From assembly GCA_039182715.1 (NCBI GenBank), contig JBCDBY010000090.1, positions 1-14,960 of the forward strand: a DNA stretch of 14,960 nt. Reading direction: 5' to 3'. The position numbers were made by a program, and so were the translations under genes. The notes under the pieces are model-generated. The model worked only from the letters and a program-made list of their open reading frames with translations. It was not told where the DNA came from and did not search any database. The stretch comes from JBCDBY01 sp039182715. GTDB lineage: Bacteria > Planctomycetota > PLA2. Shown here piece by piece: positions 6,030 through 12,578 of the stretch; position 1 is the stretch's first letter, and every line of letters starts with the position of its first letter.

Positions 6030-7062
6030 CGTTTTGCTCCTCGCCGTTTCCTGCGGCATCGGCGAGCCCGATCTCTGGGCCTTCTCGTCGGGCACGAGTT
6101 CGTCGGGCACGGGCGGCCGGACGACCGGCGGCCTGACCGCCATCGCCATCTGGACGTCCGACTCGCCGCTCGACGGCGTCGAGCAGGTCTACGTGACCTT
6201 CGATCGCGTCGAGCTGCGGCGCGGCAGCCAGGCCGTGGTGCTGCTCGACCGGCGCCGCGGCATGAACCTGCTCGAGCTGCAGAACGGCATTCGCCGGCTG
6301 CTGGCGGACGGGCTGGCGGAGCCGGGCACCTACAACGAGCTCGTGATCCGCCTGGCGCCCGGCGGCGGGCTGGCCCACTTCGTCGAGGCGGACGGCAACA
6401 TCGAGCCGCTCTTCCTCGCGCCCGGCGCGAAGACGGAGTTCGTGTTCGACGGGCCGTTTCGGCTGCGGCCGGACGAGGAGCTGGAGCTGCAGCTCGACTT
6501 CAACGTGCTGCTGAGCGTGTTCGAGGCGAACGGCACCTGGTATCTCGCCCCCAACGGCTCGCTGCACGACCCGCGCGTCGCGGCGGCGATCGAGGGCACC
6601 GCGCTTCCGGCCGGCACGACGGTGAGCGCGCAGCTCGACGGCCGGGAGGTCGCGTCGACCACCTCCGGCCCCGACGGCTACTTCCGCATCTTCCCGCTGC
6701 GCGGCGATCGCTACGACCTGCTCGCGCGGCGCACCGGCTACGTCCCCGAGCTGCAGTGCGACATCGAGGCGCGCTACGCGTCGACGACGGGCGGCTTCAA
6801 CATCATCCTGCGGCCCGGCGAATCCTCCGAGCTGACCGGCTTCGCCTTCAACGTCGGCAGCGAAGGTCTCTTCGTGCGCCTGCGCTGGAACGGCTCCTTC
6901 ATCGGCGTCGCGGGCATCGACCCCGTCACCGGCCGATTCAGCTACCCGAACGTCCCTGCCGGCTCGATCGAAGCGGAGATATGGGACGCACGCGGCCCGC
7001 TCGGCCGCCGCGAATTGACGCTGGTCTCGCCCGGCATCGACGCGCTGCTCGAGTTCAAGTAG
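6016..7062 (+). CDS. Lipoprotein with DUF4382-like domain and carboxypeptidase-regulatory-like repeats
   Basis: A 348-residue exported protein. Residues 1-12 plus Cys13 (VLLLAVSC) form a short lipoprotein signal, followed by a Ser/Gly/Thr-rich linker. About 40-175 resembles DUF4382: VYVTFDRVELRRG, then RGMNLLELQNG, then EPGTYNELVIRLA. About 185-250 and 265-348 look like two beta-sandwich modules of the carboxypeptidase-regulatory type (VASTTSGPDGYFRIFPLRGD; SYPNVPAGSIEAEIWD). Such proteins sit on the envelope surface and may bind carbohydrate or partner proteins; no enzymatic residues were seen. Translation is taken from GTG at 6016 because GGAAGGA lies six bases before it, inside the preceding gene. 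It is the third member of the 3901-7062 operon. The DUF4382 assignment is from pattern, so moderate. Confidence 0.7.
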   Translation: MRWASVLLLAVSCGIGEPDLWAFSSGTSSSGTGGRTTGGLTAIAIWTSDSPLDGVEQVYVTFDRVELRRGSQAVVLLDRRRGMNLLELQNGIRRLLADGLAEPGTYNELVIRLAPGGGLAHFVEADGNIEPLFLAPGAKTEFVFDGPFRLRPDEELELQLDFNVLLSVFEANGTWYLAPNGSLHDPRVAAAIEGTALPAGTTVSAQLDGREVASTTSGPDGYFRIFPLRGDRYDLLARRTGYVPELQCDIEARYASTTGGFNIILRPGESSELTGFAFNVGSEGLFVRLRWNGSFIGVAGIDPVTGRFSYPNVPAGSIEAEIWDARGPLGRRELTLVSPGIDALLEFK

Positions 7063-7072
7063 GGGCTACTTG
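7056..7072. terminator. Convergent hairpin containing both stop codons
   Basis: CAAGTAG (7056-7062), GGG, CTACTTG (7066-7072) form a perfect seven-pair stem with a three-base loop. The left arm carries the TAG of the lipoprotein gene. The right arm, on the other strand, carries the TAG of the coiled-coil gene. The structure is identical read from either side, so it could limit read-through in both directions. There is no T-tract, so it is not a classical intrinsic terminator. Confidence 0.45.
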
Positions 7073-8100
7073 GCCGCGTCTCGCAGCCGGAACCTGCTCG
7101 ACTTCGGATCGAAGACGAGCCGGTCCCGGTGCTCCGCGAACCACTTCTTGGCCTTCGTCTCGTCGTGCATCGGGTCTCGATACGGTGTGACGGCCTGAAT
7201 CGTCTCCCACTCCGGGAACCCAGTCGGCTCCTCGAAGAGGACGGCAAGCGCGTCCGCGTGTCCGTAGTGAGCGGCGACCGCGGCCACGTTGCTGCGGACC
7301 CACTGCTCGTCGCCTTTCTTGGCCCATCGCCAGAGCTCCGACACGTCTTCGCGGAGGTCGAGCCCGGGGACGCGCCGAATCGATTTCCAGACGAGGTAGC
7401 GGTTCTGGCCGTAGTAGAAATACGTCCTGAGCGCCTTCTTCGTGTCCGCGCGTTCGAGCGCCACGACGGCTTCGATCCACTCGGGCGGCAGCGTCTGCCG
7501 GCTCCACGCCTCGCGGTCGGCAAGGACGCGTAGCAGGATCGGCGCGGCGTCCTTCGTCCAACCCCGCACGAGGACGACCTCGATCAGTTCCCAGGCGGAC
7601 GCGAGGTTCTTCAGGACCAGCTCCTTGTGCTGGTCGGTCGTGACCTTCTTCAGCGCCTCGACCAGGTAGTTGCTCCCGTTCAGGATCGGCACGAGGACGA
7701 GAGGCTCGATCAGGGCATCCACGTGAGCCGGCCCCACGCGCGCCAGCAGGGCGACTTCGGGGTCGTCGCTGCCGAATCCGTCCCGGTGGGCGTCGGCGGC
7801 CGCGAGCACGCGTCCCACGAAACGTCGCGCCTGCTCCCTGGTCGCGTCTTCGGGGAGCTCGATTCCATCGAGGTGCGATCGGTCGGGCCGACCCCCGATG
7901 CGAATCTCATGGGCCTGCTCCTTCGTTCCATCGGGGTGAAAGCGCAATCGCTCCAGCCACTGGACCTTCCGCTTGAGCTCCGCATTCTCGCGTTCGAGCG
8001 CGGCGACGCGCTCCTCGAGGGCGCGGATGCGGTCTTCGTCCTGCGCGTGGACGGGCAGGGCAAGCAATGCGGGAAGAAGGAGAGCGATGATCCGCACCAT
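7066..8100 (-). CDS. Exported coiled-coil / HEAT-like helical protein, function unknown
   Basis: 344 residues. A signal peptide (about 1-19, MVRIIALLLPALLALPVHAQ) leads into a strong coiled coil (about 22-53, RIRALEERVAALERENAELK). The rest is alpha-helical, with segments resembling irregular HEAT repeats (PAHVDALIEPLVLVP; KNLASAWELIEVV; AAPILLRVLADRE; YLVWKSIRRVPGLDL). No enzymatic motif is seen. The location is periplasmic or envelope. ATG at 8098-8100 is preferred over an ATG four codons upstream because GATGAT lies seven bases before it and the basic n-region then begins directly. It converges on the lipoprotein gene with a three-base gap and lies downstream of the lipoprotein at 8182. 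It resembles the 10229-11476 protein in layout but not clearly in sequence. Confidence 0.7.
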   Translation of the reverse strand: MVRIIALLLPALLALPVHAQDEDRIRALEERVAALERENAELKRKVQWLERLRFHPDGTKEQAHEIRIGGRPDRSHLDGIELPEDATREQARRFVGRVLAAADAHRDGFGSDDPEVALLARVGPAHVDALIEPLVLVPILNGSNYLVEALKKVTTDQHKELVLKNLASAWELIEVVLVRGWTKDAAPILLRVLADREAWSRQTLPPEWIEAVVALERADTKKALRTYFYYGQNRYLVWKSIRRVPGLDLREDVSELWRWAKKGDEQWVRSNVAAVAAHYGHADALAVLFEEPTGFPEWETIQAVTPYRDPMHDETKAKKWFAEHRDRLVFDPKSSRFRLRDAAK

Positions 8101-8113
8101 GGCTCGAATCATC
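8101..8113 (-). promoter_or_regulatory. Putative -10 element of the coiled-coil gene
   Basis: GATGAT (8113-8108, minus strand) stands 7 nt before the ATG at 8100. It departs from TATAAT at two positions but keeps the -10 A and the final T. The 81-base gap between this gene and the upstream lipoprotein holds no other recognised element. Confidence 0.35.
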
Positions 8114-8181
8114 GCACGAGGGCGCGGCCGCGGCCTACTCCGACCCGAGCTGCAGCGCGGCGACGAGGCGCGAACGGGAGG

Positions 8182-8796
8182 CTAGCCCTCGTCGTAGTGG
8201 GCGACCAACCTCTTGTTGGTCACCAGTCCGAGGTCGAGCAGGATCCGGACCGCTTCCGGCTCCGCGTGTGACCGGAGCAGCTCCCCGCTCCCCACTTTCA
8301 GGGACTCGGGAGGACTTAATCCTCTCGTGCCGCCGCCGATCGCCTGCCCGATGGTCCAACCCTGCGTGTCGTCGTCCGGATCGCGCACCGGGAACCTCTT
8401 CTCGAGCGCAACTCCGGATCGGTTTCGCGGCTCGAAACGGTATTCACCTTCGACGAAGAGCTCGGACAAGAAGCTGTACCCGCCGTCCGGCATGTACGTC
8501 GTGATTTCGAGCGTGTGACGAACGTCCGTCAAGCGGATCTCGAGGACATAGTCCGCCGTGGCGCGCTCGCTCTCGGGCACGAGGTCCACCACGCCCGCAG
8601 CAGAAACCAACCGGCGTACGGCGGACTCGAACAGCGGAGCGAACTTCCGTCCGGTTGCGACGTGGGTTTGCCCCGCGTAGGACACGCGCGCGAGGTAGAT
8701 GCGTGCCCCCTCGGGCACGGCGGGATCGGTCGCGGCGCAGCCGGCGAGCAGGGTCGCGAGCGCGAGGCCGCGGAGCACGCCGCCGTGTTTCCCCAT
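8182..8796 (-). CDS. Lipoprotein of unknown function
   Basis: 204 residues with a lipoprotein signal, basic n-region MGKHGGVLRG then LALATLLAGC with lipobox LAGC and Cys20. The mature part is a mixed alpha/beta domain: an ARIYLARVSYAG strand, a helix FAPLFESAVRRLVSAAGVVD, then ADYVLEIRLTDVRHTLEITT. That order (strand, helix, 'A-DYVLEIRLTD') is like small envelope lipoproteins that gather paralogous strands, such as LptE or TolB-N-like folds, but no family is claimed. The C-terminal quarter is polar. TAGGGT 8 nt before the ATG (8810-8805) is a plausible -10. It lies between two unknown genes on the same strand with 81- and 49-base gaps, so it may be its own unit. Confidence 0.65.
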   Translation of the reverse strand: MGKHGGVLRGLALATLLAGCAATDPAVPEGARIYLARVSYAGQTHVATGRKFAPLFESAVRRLVSAAGVVDLVPESERATADYVLEIRLTDVRHTLEITTYMPDGGYSFLSELFVEGEYRFEPRNRSGVALEKRFPVRDPDDDTQGWTIGQAIGGGTRGLSPPESLKVGSGELLRSHAEPEAVRILLDLGLVTNKRLVAHYDEG

Positions 8797-8810
8797 GTGC
8801 AGGGACCCTA
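8797..8810 (-). promoter_or_regulatory. Putative -10 element of the lipoprotein gene
   Basis: TAGGGT (8810-8805 on the minus strand) ends 8 nt before the ATG at 8796, which would leave at most a one- or two-base leader. It is part of the repeated pattern described for the window. No -35 match was seen. Confidence 0.4.
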
Positions 8811-8845
8811 GCGCCGCGCTCGATGCGCATCAAGCGGGCTGCGGA

Positions 8846-9364
8846 CTAACTCGACTTCAACTGCAGCGCGTCGAGGAAGCGCTCGCGCTTGAGGTCGCTG
8901 TCCTCCGGCGTTTCGTGCCAGTGCTCGTCGTCGTCGACGAGTTCGGCGCGTCGCTCCTCGATGCCGGCGCCCTTCAGCCAGGCGCGCACCTGCTCCGGCT
9001 CTTCCCAGACGTGCAGCACGCCGTGCTCGTCGAGGCCGAGGCAGTGCTCCTTGTCGGTCTCGCGACGCCAGATGCGGAAGCGGACGCCGCCGTCGCCGAA
9101 CGCGGTTTCGGCGTGCGCGGCCAGCACCTTGAGCAGCTTCTCGCGCCCGATGTCGCCGAACGCGTCGAACTCGACCTCCTCGAAGTCCTCGTCGAGGACC
9201 TCCACGTGCACGTCGAGCCGGCGCGGCCAGTGGCGCAGCAGCCCGGTCACCAGCTCCTCGAGGCGCCCGGGCAACCACGCGACCGCGTAGGGCGTTTCGC
9301 TGCCCGCCTCGACGTAGAAGAAGGGCGCTTCGTCGTAGCCCTCGCGCTTACATTTCGACATCAC
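8846..9364 (-). CDS. Acidic protein of unknown function, overlaps aat
   Basis: 172 residues, soluble, with no signal peptide, and rich in Glu/Asp. It contains LPGRLEELVTGLLRHWPRRL, DEDFEEVEFDAFGD, FRIWRRETDKEHCLGLDEHG and a highly acidic DDDEHWHETPEDSDLKRE stretch near the C-terminus. I do not recognise the family. GTG at 9362-9364 immediately precedes an in-frame ATG. The GTG is preferred because TAGGTT (9376-9371) sits exactly six bases before it, the spacing seen at several other starts. The first 17 bases overlap the 3' end of aat, so it is either coupled to aat or served by its own promoter inside aat. A link to N-end-rule proteolysis is conceivable from position only. Confidence 0.65.
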   Translation of the reverse strand: MMSKCKREGYDEAPFFYVEAGSETPYAVAWLPGRLEELVTGLLRHWPRRLDVHVEVLDEDFEEVEFDAFGDIGREKLLKVLAAHAETAFGDGGVRFRIWRRETDKEHCLGLDEHGVLHVWEEPEQVRAWLKGAGIEERRAELVDDDEHWHETPEDSDLKRERFLDALQLKSS

Positions 9365-10046
9365 GCCAGCAACCTACGCGATCGGGCGCCTGCAGGCACT
9401 CTTCCAGACGCGCCATGTACTCCTTGCGCGGGATCTCGTGGGCGCCGAAACGGCGCAGGTGGTCGGTCTCGAGCTGGCAGTCGATGAGTCGGAAGCCGCT
9501 CTTCTGCACGAAGGTCACGAACGCGGCCTTCGACGCGTCCGAGACGCGGGCGAACATCGACTCCCCGCAGAAGAGGTCGCCGATCGCCACGCCGTAGAAG
9601 CCGCCGGCCAGCTCACCGTCGAGCCACGCCTCGATGCTGTGCGCGTAGCCCGCCTCGTGGAGCGCCAGGTACCCGTCGAAGATCTCGGCCGAGATCCAGG
9701 TGCCGTCCTGGCCGGGCCGCGGGGCCGACGAGCAGCCCTCCAGCACTTCGGCGAAGGCGGTGTCGCAGCGGATCTCGAAGACCTCGCGGCGCAGGACCGA
9801 CCGCAGCGAACGCGGCACCTTCAGCTCGTCCGGCTCGAGCACGAAGCGCGGGTCGGGCGACCACCAGAACATCGGCATGTGCTCGTACCAGGGCCACGGG
9901 AAGATGCCCCTCCGGTACGCCGCCAGGAGCCGCTCGACCGACAGATCGCCGCCGACCGCGAGCAGCCCGTGCTCGTCGGCCAGGTGCACGGGCGGAAACT
10001 CGACGGTGTCGTCGAGAAGAAAGGGCCCGCGCGGCTTGGACTGCAC
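9348..10046 (-). CDS. aat: Leucyl/phenylalanyl-tRNA--protein transferase
   Basis: 232 residues, the usual length for Aat. It transfers Leu or Phe from charged tRNA to proteins with N-terminal Arg or Lys, marking them for ClpS/ClpAP degradation (bacterial N-end rule), in the cytosol. Visible signatures in order are GGDLSVERLLAAYRRGIFPW (about 32-51), MFWWSPDPRFVL (59-70), DGTWISAEIFDGYLALHEAG (114-133), AHSIEAWLDGELAGGFYGVA (135-154), FCGESMF (159-165), ASKAAF, and LIDCQLETDHLRRFGAHEIP (187-206). GTG at 10046 is the start; TAGACT lies six bases upstream. Its 3' end overlaps the unknown acidic protein. Upstream lies a 182-base gap with inverted heptad repeats. Confidence 0.95.
   Translation of the reverse strand: MQSKPRGPFLLDDTVEFPPVHLADEHGLLAVGGDLSVERLLAAYRRGIFPWPWYEHMPMFWWSPDPRFVLEPDELKVPRSLRSVLRREVFEIRCDTAFAEVLEGCSSAPRPGQDGTWISAEIFDGYLALHEAGYAHSIEAWLDGELAGGFYGVAIGDLFCGESMFARVSDASKAAFVTFVQKSGFRLIDCQLETDHLRRFGAHEIPRKEYMARLEECLQAPDRVGCWRDVEM
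9365..9376 (-). promoter_or_regulatory. Putative -10 element inside aat for the acidic protein gene
   Basis: TAGGTT (9376-9371, minus strand) lies 6 nt before GTG 9364 and 9 nt before the in-frame ATG. The same hexamer precedes the 2OG oxygenase start at 12559. It lies within the last codons of aat and supports the GTG as start. Confidence 0.4.
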
Positions 10047-10058
10047 GTACGAAGTCTA
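10047..10058 (-). promoter_or_regulatory. Putative -10 element of aat
   Basis: TAGACT (10058-10053, minus strand) lies 6 nt before the GTG start of aat, giving a leaderless or nearly leaderless message. The region where a -35 would fall enters the left heptad-repeat array (10072 onward), so the repeats may overlap promoter or regulator contacts. Confidence 0.45.
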
Positions 10059-10067
10059 GGGGATGGC

Positions 10068-10224
10068 ACGTTTGACGTTCGACGCTAAACGTTTGACGTT
10101 CCGCCCTCAGCCGGCCGCCACGCCGAAGCAAAGCCGGAATCCCCGGACTCTCGGAGTCTCACGAAGGCACCGGTTCCCGCCCGACGTCGAACGTCGAACG
10201 TCGAACGTCGAACGTCCAACGTTC
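10068..10224. repeat. Two inverted arrays of a 7-bp ACGT-containing repeat flanking a GC-rich core
   Basis: The right array (10184-10224) has four head-to-tail copies of ACGTCGA, then ACGTCCA and ACGTTC. The left array (10072-10099) reads TTGACGT, TCGACGC, TAAACGT, TTGACGT, which is the same heptad in the opposite direction; within it a 13-base unit ACGTTTGACGTTC occurs twice (10068-10080 and 10089-10101). The arrays face each other across about 84 bases, so a single strand could fold into a long imperfect stem. The core carries a small hairpin GACTC-TCG-GAGTC (10146-10158). The gap lies between the 3' end of the HEAT-like gene and the aat promoter. No transposase, spacers or coding potential is seen. 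Confidence 0.75.
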
Positions 10225-10228
10225 TCCC

Positions 10229-11476
10229 CTACCGCGGCGGCATGCCGGGCATTCCCGGCATCCCCGGGAGCTCGCCGTTCAGGCGCTTCTGGACGTCGGC
10301 CGCGGCGTTGGTGGCGCGTTCCTTGAGCTTGTCGTCCTCGCTCGAGGTCGCGATCGTGTTCAGCGTGTCGAGCGAGTCCTGCGTCGGATAGTTGCGCAGC
10401 GTGCCGATGACGCGCGAGACGTCCGGGTCGGACGGGTTGGCCTGGATGCGCTCCTGAATGAGCTTGATGCCGACGTCGCCGCCGCCCGCACGCACGTAGC
10501 GCGACGCGTGGCGGTAGAAGTTCTTCGAGTTCGGGATCGCGCGCAGGAAGTTGGTCGCGGTCTCGTGCGACTCGGCGGAATCGATGCGCGCGAGCGCGTC
10601 GATCTCGCGGCGGAAGTCGCCACCCTCCGGCTTCAGCCGCGTCTGAATCTCCGGCACCATCGACTCGTCGCCGAGGTAGGCGAGCGCGCCGATGATGTCG
10701 GACTTCATGCGCTCGTCCTTCGCCGAGTTGAGCTTGTCCTTGAGCGCGGGAATCGCCGCCTTGTCGTTCGACATCATCATGGCGAAGACTTCCATGCGCT
10801 CCTGCGCCTGCTTGGGCATCATCGGGATCATGGAGTCGCCCATGCCCTCGCCCTCGAGGAACTTGCGCATGAGCGTGGCCTGCAGTTCATCGGTTCCCGG
10901 CGCGTCGGAGCCCACGTAGTAGGCGCCGCCGACCATGGCGAACTGCTTCATGATCGGGACGGTCCGGTTGTCGACCAGCAGGTAGTTCAGGAAGCCGATG
11001 AACTGGCGCTCGTGCTTCATGAAGATCTGGCCGGCGCTGTACATCTGGTCGACGCGGAAGTCGCTGCGGCCCGGCAGGAACTTGCCGCGGAAGGCGATGT
11101 CCTCGATGAGCCGGCGGAGCATCGGGTAGCCCTCCTTGCCCATCAGCAGCAGCCGCTCGATGACCTGCAGGAGCCAGTCGACGTTGTTCTCGGCGAACGC
11201 GTCCTGCATGAGCAGCTCGATCTTGTCGAGCGAGTCGTTGGGGTAGGGGTTCTCCTCGGCGGCCTGCGAGCCCTCGAGCTGCGCTTCGAGCTCGGCAATG
11301 CGGGCCTGAAGCTGCTCGACCATCGCCTGGTTGTCGAGCAGATGGGAGCGGATCTCCACCTCGCCGCGCTCGGTCGATGCCGTCCGGGCGCCGCGGCGCA
11401 CGTCCCCTTCCTGGACCAGATAGAAGACGCCGGCCCCCAGGCCGAACGAGAGAAGGGCTACGAGGAGGTACCGCAC
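10229..11476 (-). CDS. Membrane-anchored coiled-coil / HEAT-like protein with PGM-repeat tail
   Basis: 415 residues. A single N-terminal hydrophobic segment (about 3-20, LLVALLSFGLGAGVFYL) acts as an uncleaved anchor or signal. A coiled coil follows (about 48-73, MVEQLQARIAELEAQLEGSQ), then a helical body. The C-terminal third resembles HEAT/armadillo repeats (AAIPALKDKLNSAKDERMKS; ESMVPEIQTRLKPEGGDFRR; IDALARIDSAESHETA). The extreme C-terminus is LPGMPGMPGMPPR, a short low-complexity proline-glycine-methionine tail. It is probably an envelope scaffold or binding protein; no catalytic residues were seen. GTG at 11474-11476 is chosen as start, with GATAAT six bases before it. Family membership beyond HEAT-like is not recognised. 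Confidence 0.72.
   Translation of the reverse strand: MRYLLVALLSFGLGAGVFYLVQEGDVRRGARTASTERGEVEIRSHLLDNQAMVEQLQARIAELEAQLEGSQAAEENPYPNDSLDKIELLMQDAFAENNVDWLLQVIERLLLMGKEGYPMLRRLIEDIAFRGKFLPGRSDFRVDQMYSAGQIFMKHERQFIGFLNYLLVDNRTVPIMKQFAMVGGAYYVGSDAPGTDELQATLMRKFLEGEGMGDSMIPMMPKQAQERMEVFAMMMSNDKAAIPALKDKLNSAKDERMKSDIIGALAYLGDESMVPEIQTRLKPEGGDFRREIDALARIDSAESHETATNFLRAIPNSKNFYRHASRYVRAGGGDVGIKLIQERIQANPSDPDVSRVIGTLRNYPTQDSLDTLNTIATSSEDDKLKERATNAAADVQKRLNGELPGMPGMPGMPPR
10243..10260. other. Perfect hairpin inside the 3' end of the HEAT-like gene
   Basis: TGCCGGG (10243-10249), CATT, CCCGGCA (10254-10260) form a seven-pair GC-rich stem. It falls within the codons of the Pro-Gly-Met tail, just before the stop at 10229-10231. 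It could slow transcription or protect the mRNA end, but it has no T-tract and may be a by-product of the repetitive codons. Confidence 0.35.
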
Positions 11477-11488
11477 GTAGGAATTATC
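11477..11488 (-). promoter_or_regulatory. Putative -10 element of the HEAT-like gene
   Basis: GATAAT (11488-11483, minus strand), five of six matches to TATAAT, ends 6 nt before the GTG start at 11476. It is the only recognised element in the 135-base gap 11477-11611. The rest of that gap shows no ORF and no convincing terminator for the upstream oxygenase gene. Confidence 0.5.
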
Positions 11489-11611
11489 CGCAAAACACGG
11501 GCCTTATGGATTCACGCGGCGGGCCTCCTCGATGGGGATCTGCCCGAGAGGAGACCGTCGGCCCGAGACGAAGCGGGGCGCAGCCGCAGTCCGTCGAATC
11601 CAGGGCTTCTC

Positions 11612-12559
11612 TCAGGCCGATCCCAGGTTGATGTCGTAGAGAGTTTGATCGAGCCAATCCCCCGCCGTGATGGGCGATTCCTTCAGGGGATGCTCCAAAT
11701 CTATACAGGTGGGCAGCGCCCCGAGCACCGTCCAGGGGGTCGGATGGCAGAACTGGACCACCGAATAGCGCTCCGCCGCCGAGCCCGGCTCGCCCACCAC
11801 CCGGTGGACGCCGGTCGGGATGACGCCGTTGGTCAGCCGCTCCAGCATCAGCCCGGTGTTGAGGATGGCGTGGCCCTCGGGGGGCGCCGCGTCGAGCCAG
11901 CCGTCGTCGGTCTGCATCTGCAGCCCGCGCTCGGTGGCGCGCGGCAGCGCGGTGATGAGGTTGATGTCGCCGTGCGCCGCCGCCCAGACGTGGTCGCCCG
12001 GGGCGTCCTGCATGGGCGGATAGCGGATGGCGCGCGTGAGCGTGGGGCCGTCGCGCAGCATCGACTCGAAGAAGCCCTCGTCCACGCCGAGACCGAGCGC
12101 GAGGATCCGCAGCGTGCGCCGCTGCAGGTCGAAGAGCCGATCGTGGAGCGCAGCAAGCGAAGCGGTGATGCCGGGGACATCCGCCTCGGGGAACGCGCGG
12201 TCCATATAGCGGTGCGAAAATCGGCGGCGCAGCGGATGGCCCGGTTCGAGCTCGGGCCCCCAGTTCAGCATCTCCTTCCAGTCGGGCGCGTCGGAGTCGG
12301 CGGCGGTCTCGACGAGCAGGCCGGTGTAGCCGGTCTGCCCGAGCGACCCCTCCACCACGCAACCCTCCTTCGTCTCGCGCGGCAGGGCGAAAAAGCTGCG
12401 CAGCATTCCGTACGCCTCGTCGAGCAGCGACTCCTCGATGCCGTGACGCGCGTAGACGAATCCGGTCTCGAGGCTGCGGCGCACGTCGGCCACGATGGCG
12501 CGACGCGCGCGCTCGTCGCCGGTCTCGAAGGCGGGCAGGTCGACGGCAAGTACGGACAT
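11612..12559 (-). CDS. 2-oxoglutarate/Fe(II)-dependent oxygenase, isopenicillin-N-synthase-like
   Basis: 315 residues, the usual length for this family of cytosolic non-haem iron oxygenases. The N-terminal DIOX_N region is recognisable (VRRSLETGFVYARHGIEESL; FFALPRETKEGC; TGYTGLLVETA). The jelly-roll core has the iron ligands H196 and D198 in AAHGDINLITAL, the distal histidine H252 in TGVHRVVGEPG, and the 2OG-binding R264-x-S266 in RYSVVQF. The chemistry would be 2OG-driven hydroxylation or oxidative ring chemistry; the substrate is unknown. The start is the ATG at 12557-12559 (MSVLAVDLPAFETG), supported by TAGGTT seven bases upstream; the in-frame upstream ATGs would reach into the LOG gene. 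It is divergent from the LOG gene with only 19 bases between. Confidence 0.88.
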   Translation of the reverse strand: MSVLAVDLPAFETGDERARRAIVADVRRSLETGFVYARHGIEESLLDEAYGMLRSFFALPRETKEGCVVEGSLGQTGYTGLLVETAADSDAPDWKEMLNWGPELEPGHPLRRRFSHRYMDRAFPEADVPGITASLAALHDRLFDLQRRTLRILALGLGVDEGFFESMLRDGPTLTRAIRYPPMQDAPGDHVWAAAHGDINLITALPRATERGLQMQTDDGWLDAAPPEGHAILNTGLMLERLTNGVIPTGVHRVVGEPGSAAERYSVVQFCHPTPWTVLGALPTCIDLEHPLKESPITAGDWLDQTLYDINLGSA

Positions 12560-12578
12560 GAGGGTTAACCTACCCAGC
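12560..12578. promoter_or_regulatory. Symmetric 19-bp bidirectional promoter between oxygenase and LOG genes
   Basis: The whole intergenic space is 19 bases. TAACCT (12566-12571, plus) ends 7 nt before the LOG ATG. TAGGTT (12572-12567, minus) ends 7 nt before the oxygenase ATG. The two hexamers share five bases, within the palindrome GGTTAACC (12563-12570). If both act as -10 elements, both transcripts begin at or next to their start codons and polymerase can occupy only one direction at a time. -35 contacts would lie in coding sequence. Confidence 0.55.

Noticed and set aside
10184..10224. CRISPR array
   Set aside because: The units are 7 bp, directly adjacent, with no spacers.
11477..11611. 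Terminator or small RNA in the gap between the oxygenase and HEAT-like genes
   Set aside because: Only a weak CTCCTC/GAGGAG pairing without a T-tract was found; apart from the GATAAT promoter element nothing is supportable.
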